NCBI RefSeq assembly: GCF_003369915.1
Contig: NC_046674.1
Location: forward strand, 11,594,001-11,658,000
Direction of reading: 5' to 3'
DNA: 64,000 bases
Source of the DNA: Drosophila miranda
Taxonomy: Eukaryota; Arthropoda; Insecta; Diptera; Drosophilidae
In this document: one piece after another, positions 37,141-50,696 of the stretch
Numbering within the stretch: the first letter of the stretch is position 1
How the letters are laid out: each line of letters starts with the position of its first letter
Program-made: the position numbers and the translations under genes
The notes under the pieces: generated by a model
The model's database searches: none
What the model saw: the letters and a program-made list of their open reading frames with translations, nothing else
Told to the model about the DNA's origin: nothing

Positions 37141-40100
37141 TATGTAGGACCAGTGGTTATGGTTTGAATGACATTTGAAATGAATGAAATTGCATTTATT
37201 CTTCGCTAGATGGGATTTTCCTCGAGTCTCATTGATTTAGCTCTTGTTGGGAAATTATTTTCCACAATTATTGGCCATATTGACAGTGTTTCATAATCCG
37301 CAATCATATTTGCTCAACTATTTGCATACATTTGCCTGTGCTCGATCTGGCCCCCGGATGCAGGCCGCTCCGGAGGGCGCTCCGAGAGCCGAGTGCTACA
37401 TCATTTAAATGGCAACTTTAAAATGTTTGCCAAACGCTTCATCGTAGTTGTAACGGGAGTTTACGGGCCAGCAGCTAACCAAACACACTCTCACACTCTC
37501 ACACTAGGACTCCCCATCTGTGTCTGTTTCTATTTGCGCCTAGCCCACCGACTGGCAGGCAGGCAGGCGGGCAGGCGGGCGCTCGCTGAAAGGAACTCTA
37601 CGTTTTTTATCCCGCGACTCCGTTGCAGGCGCGAAAAGATATGCCACCAAAGGAGAGAGAGGTAGCAAAGCAAGATGCAGGGGCAAAGCGAGAGGCAGTG
37701 GCAAGTTCAGCATTCGACAGACGGACGGACAGAGGGACAAACAGACGGACAGATAGACAGACAGACAGGCACCCACAGAGAAGAGAGACTTTTGTGCTCA
37801 TTACTGTGGCAAATTTTTTTGTTGCATGCTCCCGTTGGATTTTAATTAAAATTAATTACATTAAGTGCAGCGAGCAAACAACAAATATCAGTGTAGCAAT
37901 CGCCGTCCGCGAAAACAGACAGCGACAACAAATGAGAATCTAAAGCAGCGGGCGCGCTCTTTCTCCGGGAAAGCGGGACTGAAAATGAAAATGAAAATGG
38001 AATGGGCTTTAATGCGCTTTAAGCGGCCATAAGGAGTTTTTCTCCGCGTTTTTTGTGCCCGCAGATTGTCTGGCACACATGCCAGGGAGCGTTGGGTCAA
38101 ATGGTAATTTTTGTTCACATAGCATTCCATTTCATTTGATGTTCATTATGCCTGCCTAGAGGCAGATCCCAGATCCCAGACACAGTCTGAGCAGCTCTCC
38201 CTCTGGCCTTGCAGCTCCGCTACTGTGCTACTGTGCTACTGGGTATCTGGCTGTCGAGGCACTTATCCACAGCACGGGTATACATTCTTTTTTGGCCGGT
38301 GGTTGGAAAAACTGTGCACAAAAGGAAAGTGCAGAAGGCCTAGAGCCAACACATGCTTTCATCGGTGACCTGCATTCCGAATGAATGCTTTAATTTTGGG
38401 CGGCTTATGCAAAGTATGTACATCTCATCCGATCAGAGCCCTGCTCTCCCGCTCTGCTCCATCGCAGACTCTCCCCCCCCCCCCCACGGTCGCTGGAAAG
38501 TGTAAAAAGTTTTCAACTAAACTTCAGCTGACAACAAAATGGAAAATACAACAAATTGTTCAAGTGCTGGGTCCGAGCTCCGAGCTCCCTCCCTGGCCAG
38601 AACTTTTAAGCAACATCATAAAATACAACAATTGACAACATTTTTATTATGTATTTCGTCTCCATCGTTTTTTCTTTTCTCTTTTTTTTCGGAGAATATT
38701 TTTCTGAGCAATTAAATGTTGCCACTCGGCAGTGGCAGCGGCAGCAGCCAAAAGTTGCGCATAGAAAAGTTGCCCCAACGGAAAGTTGGAACGAAAAATA
38801 CGTCAGGCGGAAGGAGAAAGGAGGAGCAAGGAGCGGGGAAAAAGTAAAGGCAACAAAATCGAAACCGAAATCCCACCCCAAAGCAGGGGGAAATCTCTCT
38901 CGCTCTCCCCCTCCCACCCTGATCCAAAAACCAACAGTAAATGACAATAAAAATAAGCCAAAAGGAAAACATTCTGTAATACCAGCGAAGAAAATCATAA
39001 ATAAAACGCATGTAATCCACGATTGAGTGCTCAAGTTGATGCCAGTACTGGGGCCAGGACGAGGGCCAGGACCAGGACCACGGCCCGGAACGCGATAAGG
39101 GGCCGTGTTCCCCAGGGGGAAATATTTACATTTGTGGCTGATGCGGTTGCCATATTGAAAAGTCATCAATCATTTGGCCTGGCGGAATCAGCGGACTGAA
39201 AAATTTGTCAGTTTGGCAGAAATTGCGGAGGCTTGAAGCCTGACAACAGGATCTCCCATTCCCATGTCCCCGCCCCCTTTCGGTTTGGGGTCCACAAGTG
39301 CAGGCAAATGACTCAATTTGCAGACAACTTTAAGAGCCTTTAAGTGTAGGTGGTTTTTGGAGTGATGTACCGAAGGTCCTGCTCCGGCTACGGCTCCTGC
39401 TCCGGCTCCTGCTCCGGCCCAAAAAAAGGAGCAGTCAGAGCTGAAATGAATGGCTGAATAGATAGAAACACCAGGGAAGAAGTGGCGTCCATAGAGCAAA
39501 AGTTTACATAACATTAAACAAAGCGCACAATGGCACGAAACGGCAGACTTGAGAGCCCCTGTCCCTGTCCCTGTCCCTGTCCCAGTCCCTGCCCTACTGA
39601 TGAGTGCGAATGGACGGACGGACAGCCTGAGTGCAGGGCAAGAAAAGAAAATTTGTTTAGACTTTCTGGCCCGAGCCCGAGCCCGCCCAAGCCCAGTCCC
39701 CGTCTCTGGCCAAGTCAAACAAAAACGAGTTGCGCATAATGAAGCACAAATGCACAAAGGACTCCAAGGACTCGAGAGCGGGCGACCGGGGGCCAGGCTA
39801 CATTTTACACAATAAATGTGGCCAAAAGCTCTCGAGTGTTGTTCTCTAGGTGGAGTCCAGGCACGGCTCGAGTACGAATCTATGCCAAAATTATCGGCTG
39901 CCCTGGCAACCCTGGCAGCCGCACAACTTAAACGCTGAGTTTCACTTTCGTGGGCAACTTGTAAGAAATTATTTCATTAACAACTCCAATTGGCAGTCGG
40001 TTAGGTGGAAGTTTCCACCAATACCCGTACCCGTACCCGTAAGTAGTTTCCCGGCTAAAGTTTTCCGTTTTCGGGGCAAGTTTGTTTCTGCTGGAGTTTT

Positions 40101-40496
40101 ATTTGCAGCAAATGTTATAATCGTGTTAGTAGCCAAAAGTTGCGGATTGCGGATTGTGGATTGCGGATTGTGGATCACTGTTTGCCAATGAGTGGCGCTG
40201 CAGTGCTCTAATTGTGTGCGAAATCTCAGGGAAAACTCTGGCCAAAGTCTCATCGGAGAGAGAGTCTCGTGTGAAAGGCTCTTTATGGGTCCCGGCCCCG
40301 ATTTGCATAGTGTGCCACTGCTGGGCTCCATCTCTGGCCTAATCCCTCTTTATGGCCGACTGAGCCATAAACTGTGCGCACTTAATATGAAACATGCTTA
40401 AATGCGATTCCCTTTTCCACGGGGGCGGTCATAAATAAATTATGAAAAACGCTTAACTACTTTCGACAGCTTATAAACGCCTACGGAATGCGAGGC

Positions 40497-40692
40497 CCGG
40501 ACCCGGACCCAGACTCAGACTCAGACCCAGACCCGTACACGGACACCGACACGGACGCCCGCAACTATTTATGTACGTGTGGGTGTGTGCTCGAGTAGCT
40601 GTATGTATGTGTGTGTGTGTGTGTCCTGGGTGTTGATTTACAGTGGCATATTCCTTAGACGGAGACGGAGACTGAGACGGAGACGGAGACGA
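40497..40692. repeat. GACCCA/GACTCA and GACGGA hexamer tracts
   Basis: Two clusters of diverged hexamer repeats (about 40.50-40.56 and 40.66-40.69 kb) flank a short GT run. They are simple-sequence DNA with open frames in several registers, which produces spurious Arg/Ser-rich frames. Confidence 0.75.
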
Positions 40693-41403
40693 AGGCTCCT
40701 ACTCGACGAAGCGTCGTTTGGGACTGCGGTTGCTCGTAAAGCAATTCATTTCCCTTATGCATTTTATAGTACGAGTACAAGGATGTGTGCGCCCCAGAAG
40801 GAAAAGCCAAAGGCAGGCACGAAGCCACGGCGCACTGGGGCGGGACAGGACAGGACAGGACAGGTGGAAAACGTCTGAAAATGGCGCAACGGAAGCGCTT
40901 TTCAATGAAATTTATGACGCATGGAAACATTAGACGATCGTTGACGTTTACAAGTCCGCGAACGTTGGAGCCTGACCCGCCGACCGACCTCCTCCTCCTC
41001 CTCCTGCTAATGCCCTGACACCCGAGCAATTTATGAGTTTAAGAAAGTTGTGCGCTGTCTGTTTCGGCCTCTCTGCCGCTAATTTTCCCCTCCCACCCCA
41101 CACCCCAGCCCCCTCTCGCTGGCTTCCGAAAGAATTTCAATTAAATATAATTTATGTGGGCCCCAAAATGTTGTCAACGTTGATGTGACGCCGCGCAGAA
41201 GCCGCAGGAGCAAAGACCAAGACCGACTTTAAGTCCGGCCAACCTGGACCGAAAAAAATGGAATAAAGCAAAATAGCTGGAGAAAATACTAGTACATTCC
41301 AGCTGAACTGAAAGAGATTTTTGTCACATTTACAATATATTTTAGTTCGTCAGAAACTCAGTTCATTTTTGGATTAAATTTGGTTAAAGTTAGACATAAT
41401 CTA

Positions 41404-42277
41404 GGCCCCTGCTGGTGGCCCGAAGAAAGCCAACCCAATGGCAGGCCAGGAAGCGAAAGAGTGAAGCCCGTCCAAGCAGAAAACGGAGCGCCAGCACGGA
41501 CCCATACATCCTGGACATCCTAGAAAGCGAGAGGACTGAAGCGACCAAACAAGACCCAGAGACACTCAGAAACACAAGGGCCACCGATCACCACTCGCGA
41601 CTAGGAGGTCCTGTGGCCAAATCCAGACAAAGAGCTCTCAGTGCCGGCTGGGTAAGTTTTCAACCTGTCGCAGGAGTCCAGAATCCATCAGAATCCATAC
41701 CCTACTTTCAGGCAACCAAGTTTCAGGGACATCAATGAGTCGGCACTCTTTGCCTCTGCCCGAGAAAACGATCACCGGGACCAGGTGAGCCTGCGTTTTA
41801 GTGCCTTCCTGGACGATTAAATTGTACGTTACACACCCACAGCTCTAGATGGGACACCGCTGGTTGCCTCGTGGATACCCAGGCAGGGGCGATCTGCCTG
41901 AATGGCGAGACGGCAGTCTTCTTCGCCTGTCTCCTAGGGCTGGAGCCCGTCCAACAGGCCTGGCTGCTACGCTTTCTCGGCCCTCAGTGCGAGAGCCAGA
42001 TGATCAATGAGGTCTTCGAGTCGCCCGACTTCCAAGACTGACTCTTTGGGAACTTTGGGAGCTGTAGAAGTCGCGGCCTCGATCTGGTTCTGGGGCACAG
42101 TACGCTGCTAGGTGTGCTTTGGCCAAATCCAATGGGGCACTACTCCTGCGCGCTTGACTCTTTTCTCTTTTTGTCTGCCATTTTGTTGGCTGTCGTTGGA
42201 CTACCAGCCCTGGCGGGAGGCCAAATATCCGAACTATCGCTTCAAGCGCTTCCTGCAGCCCCTATTTTATCTGTTAG
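41404..42277 (+). pseudogene. Decayed multi-exon gene remnant, unidentified
   Basis: Four exon-like blocks are joined by fly-sized introns with good sites: block 1 ends at 41651 (TGG|GTAAGT), block 2 is 41712-41784 (CAG|GTGAGC), block 3 is 41843-42111, block 4 starts at 42208. The introns are 60, 58 and 96 nt. Each block has one protein-like frame: DPYILDILESERTEATKQDP in block 1, FRDINESALFASARENDHRD in block 2, MINEVFESPDFQD in block 3, REAKYPNYRFKRFLQPLFYL in block 4. These frames do not join: block 1 to block 2 runs into a stop within nine codons, and block 3 has an internal TGA. That pattern indicates a former gene with frameshifts. I recognise no family. The alternative is a real gene whose exon limits I have placed wrongly. 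Confidence 0.4.
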
Positions 42278-43865
42278 TTAAAATACACAAAATCCATCAG
42301 ATCAGACGCATTCCATATAAAATTGAAACACTTCTGTATGATATTTCGGAGTCAGTTCCCCTCTTTTTGTCGTGGAACCTCTACTGAGAAAACACTGGGA
42401 CGTGGGATAATCTGCTAATACTAATCGCTTACGCTTATCCTGGGACTTTTGGGCAGAATGCCATCGTTAAAAGGTATCTAAAGCCTCGGCCCCTGAAGCT
42501 AGGCTTTTCTTCTGGGCCTTCTTTTTTTCCAGCTATCTCAGTTTCGGCTGCGACTGTTGGGGGCTTTGTTTTTGCAGCCGTTTAACAAATGGCTCGACCC
42601 TACTCCGCCCGACAGGGAAGTGGGTGGCGAGGAAACGAAACGAAACGAGGAAACGGAGGCAGAGGAGGAAAAGGGGGGAAAAGGGGTCCGGACGGTACAC
42701 TCGCTGGGCGTGTAAGCAGCCAAGCAGCGGAAATGATTCGTCGTAATTTTCCTTTGTGTAATCAACTCCTTTGTAGGGAATATTTTGTATGTTCATATGC
42801 CTTGCCGACGCCGCCGCCGACGCCGACGACGTTGCTCTTGACTCCCGACTCTGGGTCTGGGTCTGGCTATGGCTTTGGCTCTGGCTCGGGGTCTACGAGG
42901 AGTCCGTGGCGACTCCCACACGAAACCATCCGACAGCTCTTCTCCTTCTTTTATAGTTTTATTTATTTCTTTTTCCCATGCCCGTGCACCCGTGCACCCG
43001 TACACCCGTACACCCCTCTCCCGGGGCTCTCAAGAGCTAGAAACTTTTCATTTTCCCGCTTTCCAGGAAGATTATACGCCTGTCTGATTTTTATAGAATT
43101 TCGTGGATCCAATCTGAAAATTTAATGAAATTTCTCCTGGAACTCTCTTAATAATTATGCAAATATTTCAATTATTAAATGCCGGAACGGGACAGTCGCT
43201 CTCCAATTTGCTCTTTAATGCCCCAGCCGCTTGCGGGCAAATTTCAGCGCCTGCCAACCCACATCAAGGCGAGGCCATCCTGCGGCCGGGCAGGTGCTCG
43301 TCCTTATCCCCGACAGCGTCACGGCAAACTTATTATCGCCTTATCTGTCCCCGCATTGATTATTATGAAGTCTAGCTGTCAGCGGGCCCAAGAAATCCAC
43401 TTAATTTCAAAAGCCAGTCCTTAGCCTCCTTTGTGAGGATTCTGTGAGGATTCTGTGCGGATTCTGTGCGGATGCTGTGGGCAAAGTTTGACGCCATCAA
43501 TTGATCATTATTCAGTTTTGCTGAATGCCTTGCTGTTTCCCTCCCCGGCATCCCCGTTGATTGGGTGTAATGGAGGTGTAAATATTGTTGGCAAAGATTC
43601 CGCCATTCCCCGTCCCCCCGTCCCCCGTCTCAACGAGTTTTCAATGGATTTTGTGTCTATTTTAAAGCTGCCTTCCCCCAACTGTTGCAACCAGCAGCCC
43701 GCAGGAAAAGCAAAGAAAATTGTACACAGGAAAAGCGGAAAGAAGGAAAAAAAAAAGAAGCGTTAAAAGCAGAGAGCAGAGAAGGCCGAAAGCAGATTGC
43801 AGGTCACCATATGAACATCAAAGCGTTGTACAAACATTTAAAGATCAAAAAGCCAAAAGCCCATT

Positions 43866-43921
43866 TAACCCACACACACCCAAGCACACCCACGCACACC
43901 TACACACACACACACACACAT
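43866..43921. repeat. CA-rich microsatellite
   Basis: A degenerate ACACACCC/ACACACG tract ends in a pure CA run. Confidence 0.85.
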
Positions 43922-44622
43922 GGATAGACACTCATGCAGACATGTGTTCGGGCCATGGTCAAACAGCCGCCGCCTCCTTTCGTGTTGATAGAGAGGTCTC
44001 TATCCGAGTAGATGGGGTCGCCACCGCTGACCACTCGGCACAGCCTGCCTCCGTCGGTTGCATTAATAAAAATTGCTCACCATATTGGTAAATCCATTAT
44101 GAATATTACGGGAGAGTAAAAGGCAGTGCGGCAGGCGGTTGTGGCGGGGGCGGTGGTGGGGTGGTGGCCCTTCGCCTACCCAGGGCCAGGATCAGGGTTA
44201 GGGAATGGACTATGGACCGTGGACCGTGGACTGTGGAGTGTGTGATGCATAAAAAGATTGAAATTGAAATTTGTGTTCCTGCCACTGTTGCTGCTGCTGC
44301 CCCTGGCGCTCCTGCGGTGGCTGGCCCCGCCCTGCCCCCTTCGCCGTCGACGCCCTCCGTAATTGTGTGCGAAAAGCAAAGCAAATGTTTACGTAATATA
44401 TTTACGTGATTGAAATATGTCGAGTTGGCAACAAAAATGGCCAACGACTGACCCGCTCTCGCTCCCGCATCTCCCTGCACTCTGCAGCCTCCTCGTCTGG
44501 CTAACGAATGACGCGCATCCCCCCGCCCCACTGGCCCCCTCGATGTGGTGTAAAATTTTACACATGTATAGAAGTTGAGAGCTGCCAGGGGCATTGCGGG
44601 GCTAGAGTTGCTCATTTCGATA

Positions 44623-44656
44623 CCCGGTACCCCCGTGGAGAGCATACGGGTATATG
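44623..44656. repeat. ATACCCGGTACC...ACGGGTATAT inverted motif
   Basis: An ATACCCGGTACC stretch is followed about 14 bp later by ACGGGTATAT. This resembles the ATACCCGGTACTCG...AAAGGGTATA palindromes found at the edge of many dispersed Drosophila repeats. It sits just left of an AT-rich island, so it may mark the end of an old insertion. Confidence 0.35.
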
Positions 44657-44699
44657 GCCTCATAAGCCACTTCGACGCCATAAAAGGGCCGATAGAGAC

Positions 44700-45560
44700 T
44701 CTTGGAATTATATATTTATAGCAATGCATTTGCACTGAGATAAATATATTTGGTAATTAAATTCATATTCAATATTTAATGCAAAATAATTTTAAAAAAA
44801 TATATGAAACATATTAATCTGCAAATTTTATTGTATTATATTTATTTTACAGTGTTCTACGGCTGTATATGCCATGATCCGCTTTTGTTGCGTTTTCGAT
44901 TTATATGAACTGAAATCTTTGCGCTCCTGGCCTCGAAAATTTTTTCTATCAATAATTTTTTATTCCCGTATTGTTTGGCTATATTTCACTGGATGAAAAA
45001 ATCGGATTTTTCTTTTAAAAATTTAAATATTTCAATTGTTATGGTTTTGGTTTATTTGAGATGTGATTAGAAATAAATGCTTTGAACGTATTAAGAAATT
45101 GAATTTAAATTGCCAATAAATAAAATTCCAAACATATAAACTTAAAACACCAGCGAATATGTTTAAATTTATTATCCCCTAGTAAAGATGTTTATTTTTG
45201 TGCTATCGCAGGCTCATTACCAACCGGTTTTAAAACGTGAAAGTCTCAAGATTTGCGAAAACCGAAGCACGCACTTTTGGGATTGGATTTGACAGCCAAT
45301 TCGCAACTTTTTGGGATTTTCGATAACCAGAGCAAGGGTGAGAGATTAAATATGGGCCGTATTTAAAAATAATGCACTTTTAATGCACTTATATTGAAAT
45401 ATTGAATATAATATAGAAAAAATGTATAAATATAGAAATAAAGTAAATTCTGTTTAATTTCCCAATGCTTGTATTTAAAAACTAAACTTTTAACTTAAAT
45501 ATGGGTGTGTTACTCTTAAGTATGCCATTTTTCCGATTATAGATGTAAATATTATAAACC
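44700..45560. repeat. AT-rich island
   Basis: About 860 bp of AT-rich DNA with no open frame of note. Short GC-richer patches occur at about 45.23-45.35 kb. It is possibly a degraded insertion; no matching terminal repeats are visible. Confidence 0.45.
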
Positions 45561-48500
45561 AATCCGCCAAAAAAATCTATAGCGATCCAATGACTACTAT
45601 CCCCGCTAGTTTCCAAAAAGTCTTTTGCTGTTTTGAAGGACCCCACGGATCTTTAGGCACAATAAATAAAGTTTACAGGGCACGGGGTATCTTAAGGTCG
45701 TGTTGGAACACCGACCATAGGACTCCCATATGTTATTAGTTGCCAAAGCATTTGGCGGTTGCTGCTTCTGGTGCTGCCGTTCGCTTTTCGTTGCCTGCAA
45801 AACCGCAATTTGTGCAAAAATTATGAAACGAGACTCTGGGCAAACACAATCAACGCTTGAGTAAGTTTTTATGCATTTAAATTAGTGTGTTCCTTGTGCA
45901 GACAGGCCGCCGCGGTGCGTCCATAAGCGGATGAGTGCAGCGGATCTGCGGCAAATTGAAATGTGTGTGTGGGTGTGTGGGTGTGTGGCACACAAGAGAA
46001 CGAGGAGGCAGCTCTCCAGAGATAGGCGTAATTATGTTGTTCTTTTGAGGAAGCCAAATTTGGGATTTGAGAGGCGCATTTGAGGGCTGCACTGTCCCGG
46101 TAATCGAGACATGATTTGCCCTTCCCTGCCAGCCAGCCAGCCAAGCTGACAGCTTAGCCATTCACACCTCGTCAGGGATCCGTTTCCCCGGATCCCGCCC
46201 TCTCGCGGGGGCAGGGATGGGTACACATGTCAAACTAGAAAGGATATAGAGGACGAGAGCTGAGAAAGAAAAATCTAACCACGCGCAATTTGTCGTGTCG
46301 CGTCGTGTGTGGACGTGGACGTGGCTGTGGACGTGGATATGGAAGTGGAAATTGATCCAAGTGATTTTCCTACCCATCCCGGGCATGTCTGAAAAGTATT
46401 TACTGCGTCGTCAGTCATTCAATTTATCGCATTTCTTTGGCCCAAACCAAACAGAGGAATCTGTCAGAGAGACAGCCAGAGACAGCGAGAGGGAGCGGGA
46501 GAGGGAGAGGGAGAGACTTTAACTTCATCTTGGCTGTAACTCCAGTTTTAGCTCCAGCTCTGCTTTTGGCTTCTTTCTCCTGGCAATGGCGACAAGTTCA
46601 TACGTCTTATGACTTCCCGTTGACGGAAGTGAGCTTCATGTGTGCCCCACGTCGGGGTCGGGGTCTCAGTCTCAGTCTCAGTCTGAGTCTGAGTTTGGGT
46701 TCTGGCCTCAGTCTTGTGTCTGCGCCTTGGGTCGTGCAGCTTACAGCGAAATCACTTTTATAATTGGCACGCAGCCAGCCAAAAGAAAAACTACCTTCCA
46801 AAGAGAAAGATAGAAAAAGAAAAGCTCAAACTGTCTGCAAGGTTTTGCCACCGCCCCCCCACCACCCCCCACAGATCTCTGGGAGCGATGTCTGCAGATA
46901 CTATTTGTCAGATATGACATTATATTAATTGAAATTATTTGTGGGGCCCGCTTCAAAGCAGCTCAATCCCAGAGAAAGCTCCATTATGATGATATGTGGC
47001 ATGCAACAACGCTGGGCCAGTCGCTGGGCCATTCGCTGGGGGCAGGCACAAAAACTGTCACCCTAATTGAATTGGTAAATATTTAAATAAATATAACCGC
47101 AAATAATTAAAACAACAAAAGCCAAGCGACAGCAATGGACAGCAATGGACAGCAATGGACACGTCTAAATTAAGAGCCTCAACGGCGGTAAAAAATCCAC
47201 GTGGAGGATGGAGAGTAAAGAGGCGCCCATGCACAGGTAGAAAAAGCTGGGCGCTCATGTCACATTCCAACCACAAAAGCAATTAAATTTCCAATTAAAT
47301 TGCATTCACTTTGCAACATTTTGGTTCGACGGAAAAGCTGGCAACGCCGTGCGATTTATTTAAATTGTTAATTAGGAAAGGCAATTGCAATGACAAATTG
47401 ATCGAGGGGGCTGCATATGGGAATGGGAATCCTGCCCCCTAAAACGCGCCACACTCCACTTCCTGGAGTCCAGGGGCTGTAAAGGGAATACAAATAAAGT
47501 TCTCGCTTCACTCGGGATTCAGTGGCTCTCTCTTCACGGTGAGCACATCCTCAACAAAAGACACCAGCAATTACAGACATCCCAAGAGGCGAGCTGGCCC
47601 AACAAAAAAAAACAGGACATAATTTTTCGTAAACGTTTTTATAGTGTTGTCATGTACGATTAATTGCGGCTCATTAAACTTTATACGGCTGCAGACGCTC
47701 AAAGCCCCAGCCTTCGGGGGCATGGCATCCATCCAACCGAAACAGACCCTTGTTCGGGATCCTGACCAGAAGCAAAGGCGTGTGTTTTTTTCTTTGCTCT
47801 GTGTTAATTGTCGGACGAGAACAGTGCAATCCATGACTCACCTCCGGTGGGTGGAGCATCTATTTCGATTTGGGAAGCATAAATTGTGTCTGGCTCTGGG
47901 TCTGGGTCTGGGTCTGGGGGTGGGTCGGGAAAGCTTTATGGCTATAAAAAAAAAGAAGGAAAACCCAGTAGGGAATGGATGGTTTAAGCATATGTGCATG
48001 CGTCCCGGCTACAGTTGGACTTTCCTTCACTTATTCTCCAGGCATTCCCCGCCCAGGCGAGGGGCAACACTCCACTCCCTTCTGTAGGGTATTTTTGCAC
48101 CGATCTGCACTCAAAACTGGATCTACGAATGGACAAACTATAAACTATAGACCTCCCAGACGTGGCTTCTAATAAAAACATCAAGTGAGTGGCTATACAG
48201 GCGTTTAGAAATTCTGTCTGGGATTTTGCTGTGGTTCCCCTTTCAAAAATACTAAATGCCGCCTGCCTTCAAATTAAAACATCAAGTGACAAAGCGGTGG
48301 ACAAGAAAAGAGAACCGGAAAACAGAAGCACAGCCGGAATGGCCAGAATGGCCAAAATGTTGGCATCGAATCGTAATTGTTGGGCTGCCAATGGCTGGCG
48401 CTTTTTATTTGTTTGCAGCGATCCTTGCAGCCAAGTGCCGCTGACGAGCTTTCCAAAATACATAGTAGGGACAACGGCAGCACTCCGGCAGCGTTTTCCG

Positions 48501-49837
48501 GAATGTTTTCAAATCAAATATCGGCTGGGAACAGTTGCGAGCCTGGCAGAAGGAAGGGGGAGAGGGACCTGTCGGGGCCCCGACGTTGATTGCCTTTGAC
48601 TGCGTATTTATTTGTATGGTCTTTCTGTCCGACTGTCTCTCTGTCCGTCCGACTGTCTCTCTGTCTCTCTCTCTGTCTGTCGGTGGGGCAGTCCAGCATG
48701 TCCGCAGGTTTTTTTACCAACATTGTAGCTATTTCCTTGACTCTTTTTTGCCCGCTCTTTGCATGTTGCATCATTTTCATTTTGTGTGTGTTTTATGCTT
48801 TTTGTCAACGTTTTGTGTTCGACTGCTTTTGTGTGTACTTTTCCACTGGCTGCGCTGCGGCCTTTAATGAAACCGTTTTGTTCTGAAACCGGCTACCCCC
48901 CTAGCAGAAAAAATCACTGCATTAAAGAAGAGTTAAAGCCAGATGGTAATCGGTTTTTAATACACTTTCGACGGCCTAATCAAAAGTGCCACTCGCCGGG
49001 CATTACATGAAATATCCGAATGATTTTCGCCATGATAAACACGTCTGCACTCCGCACTCTGCACTCCACACCGATCTCCTGCTCGTCAATTGGTTTAATG
49101 ACGCAGCAAAGTATGCAACAAAATAGCACAACAGGCGGATAAACGGAGCAGCAACAGCAACACCCCGAACGAAAGAGCTCTGCAGAGCCGGAAGCCAGAC
49201 ATATCGCATCGTCTCGTATCGTTCAGATGAGCCTTTGCCGTTGCCTCTGCCCTTTGCCTCTGCCCTCTGCCTCTGCCATTGCCTTTCACTCGAAATCACT
49301 TGAACAGCTTGCACATTTATGCAATTCACTTCACACAGATTTTGGGATTCACAGGATTGAGATTTGGGCTCGGATCAATGCAAAAATCACTTCTCCGCAA
49401 TGCACTGCACTGCACTGCACAACGCACTGCCAGCCACTCCTCCCCGTCGAATGCAACGCATTCAACTCTGAAATTGCTTGGATTGACGTTTGTTTAGCAA
49501 CTGTCGCAAGGCTCTCCACCAGCCCTGCTGACTGTCGCTCCGCTGACTGGGAAAATCTGCCGATGTTGCACTTGACCAGCGACTGGCAAAAAGCAATTTT
49601 AGACCCGAAAATTTTAATTGAATCTGAAGTGCCGAATAGGCGGCAAGAAAATCAATATCAAAGCCCCAAACTGCCGCATCGCGATAGAGACTGATGGACA
49701 ATGATTACAATGGCCGCTGCCCCGTTGTGGCAATCTGTTTTTATAGTAGGGCTGGGGGGTCCTCTGTAACATGTTAACCAAGGGGGCATCTCACAGGGAT
49801 CGGTCTTAGTTTGATTTAGAGGTGATTTTTCGCTTAC

Positions 49838-50696
49838 CATTTATGGACTCAAGAGAGCTCTGCGTGTTTCGATGTTCGATCGTATTTCTTTCACATTTTT
49901 CAAACAATAAAATAAACTCACACAAAGTTACAGTTCGTGTGGGCACTATTTTCGTAGGACACCGACAATTGAAAACTACAGTACTACTATATCTTCCCTG
50001 GGCAACACAGTTCCTCAAGGGATCTGATCTATGGACTGGGCTAGGTCTTAGCTTACTATGCTCTACGCTTTATGCTCTATGGGATAGATAGGTATACGAA
50101 GATTATATGCTGCTAATTCACTATTTGCTTACTACAGTTCACAACCATTCAACGTTTAAGCGAGCGATGTTCAGAAATGATCGAATCGATTGGGGTTTAC
50201 TTTGCCTTTGCTTCTTCTGGCTTCTGGCTTCTCTCGATGTTTGATCTCTGTGCGATTGCAACTGATATGATAATTCAAAGAAAGAGTCTCTACTCCTATG
50301 CCTATGCCTAGTCCTAGTCCTACTCCTATTCCTATATTAATCTCTCTAAAAACTATTCACTCTACTCGTAAACGGGCTCGTAAATGTGCAAAAGTTTCTT
50401 GTATTTCGAGTGTTGTCGGGCTCGATTCTTTTTCCTTGTGACTTAGGTCAGTTACGTTCTTAAAGTGCCTTGTCGTAGGTCAGTTCCCAAGGCGATATGT
50501 GGGTGTGTTTTCAGAATATTCTTCGGGGCAAATCAGAAAAAAAAAATCGCTTCAATGTCACGACAAAAAAAAACACTTGGACACACAGTGAAGAGAACGG
50601 GCTCTGGTAGAGAGCACTGGCACTGGGAAAATGTTTGTTTTGGACGCCGGCCCTTTGTCGTCAGCAACCTTTCGTAACCGTAATTCGCGCAAAACT
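49838..50696 (-). other. Candidate first (5'UTR) exon of a long minus-strand gene
   Basis: Read on the minus strand, about 860 nt from the proposed start at 50696 end at a strong donor (AATG|GTAAGC; last exon base 49838). The sequence looks like a Drosophila neuronal-gene 5'UTR: A-rich, with many short interrupted frames and no long open frame. The last three exon bases are an ATG. Spliced to the exon at 33.8 kb, this ATG would begin a 12-codon upstream frame, MVSLPVVVALLH, ending 52 nt before the presumed main ATG at 33721. The exon is inferred from promoter and donor signals only. Confidence 0.45.

Larger units (their letters stand above)
33810..41402. other. Non-coding stretch, probable intron 1 (left part)
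   Basis: I find no convincing gene. The segment holds a GGCT tetranucleotide run (34.33 kb), CAA/CAG-like and CA repeats near 35.4 and 36.1 kb, a possible transposon-derived TACCCTGC...GCAGGGTA palindrome at 35.15 kb, an AT-rich island at about 36.54-37.14 kb with AAATAAAT and ATACAAAA repeats, and GACGGA/GACCCA hexamer tracts near 40.5-40.7 kb. In the proposed model this is intron 1 of the long minus-strand gene. Confidence 0.5.
42278..49837. other. Non-coding stretch, probable intron 1 (right part)
   Basis: I see no supported gene. It contains CA-rich repeats (43.86-43.92 kb), an AT-rich island (about 44.70-45.56 kb), a TACCC...GGGTA inverted motif at 44.62 kb and GA/TC tracts. The open frames are simple-sequence artefacts. 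A 62-codon frame at 48.26-48.44 kb with a hydrophobic end is discussed among the rejected items. Confidence 0.5.

Noticed and set aside
44106-44735. 209-codon minus-strand frame
   Set aside because: Composition comes from GGTGGG and GGACCGTGGACC repeats; no recognisable protein.
48256-48444. 62-codon frame with a hydrophobic C-terminal segment
   Set aside because: It starts with ATG and ends in a membrane-like stretch, but contains GAATGGCCA repeats and has no supporting promoter, splice or poly(A) signals; the size is within chance expectation.
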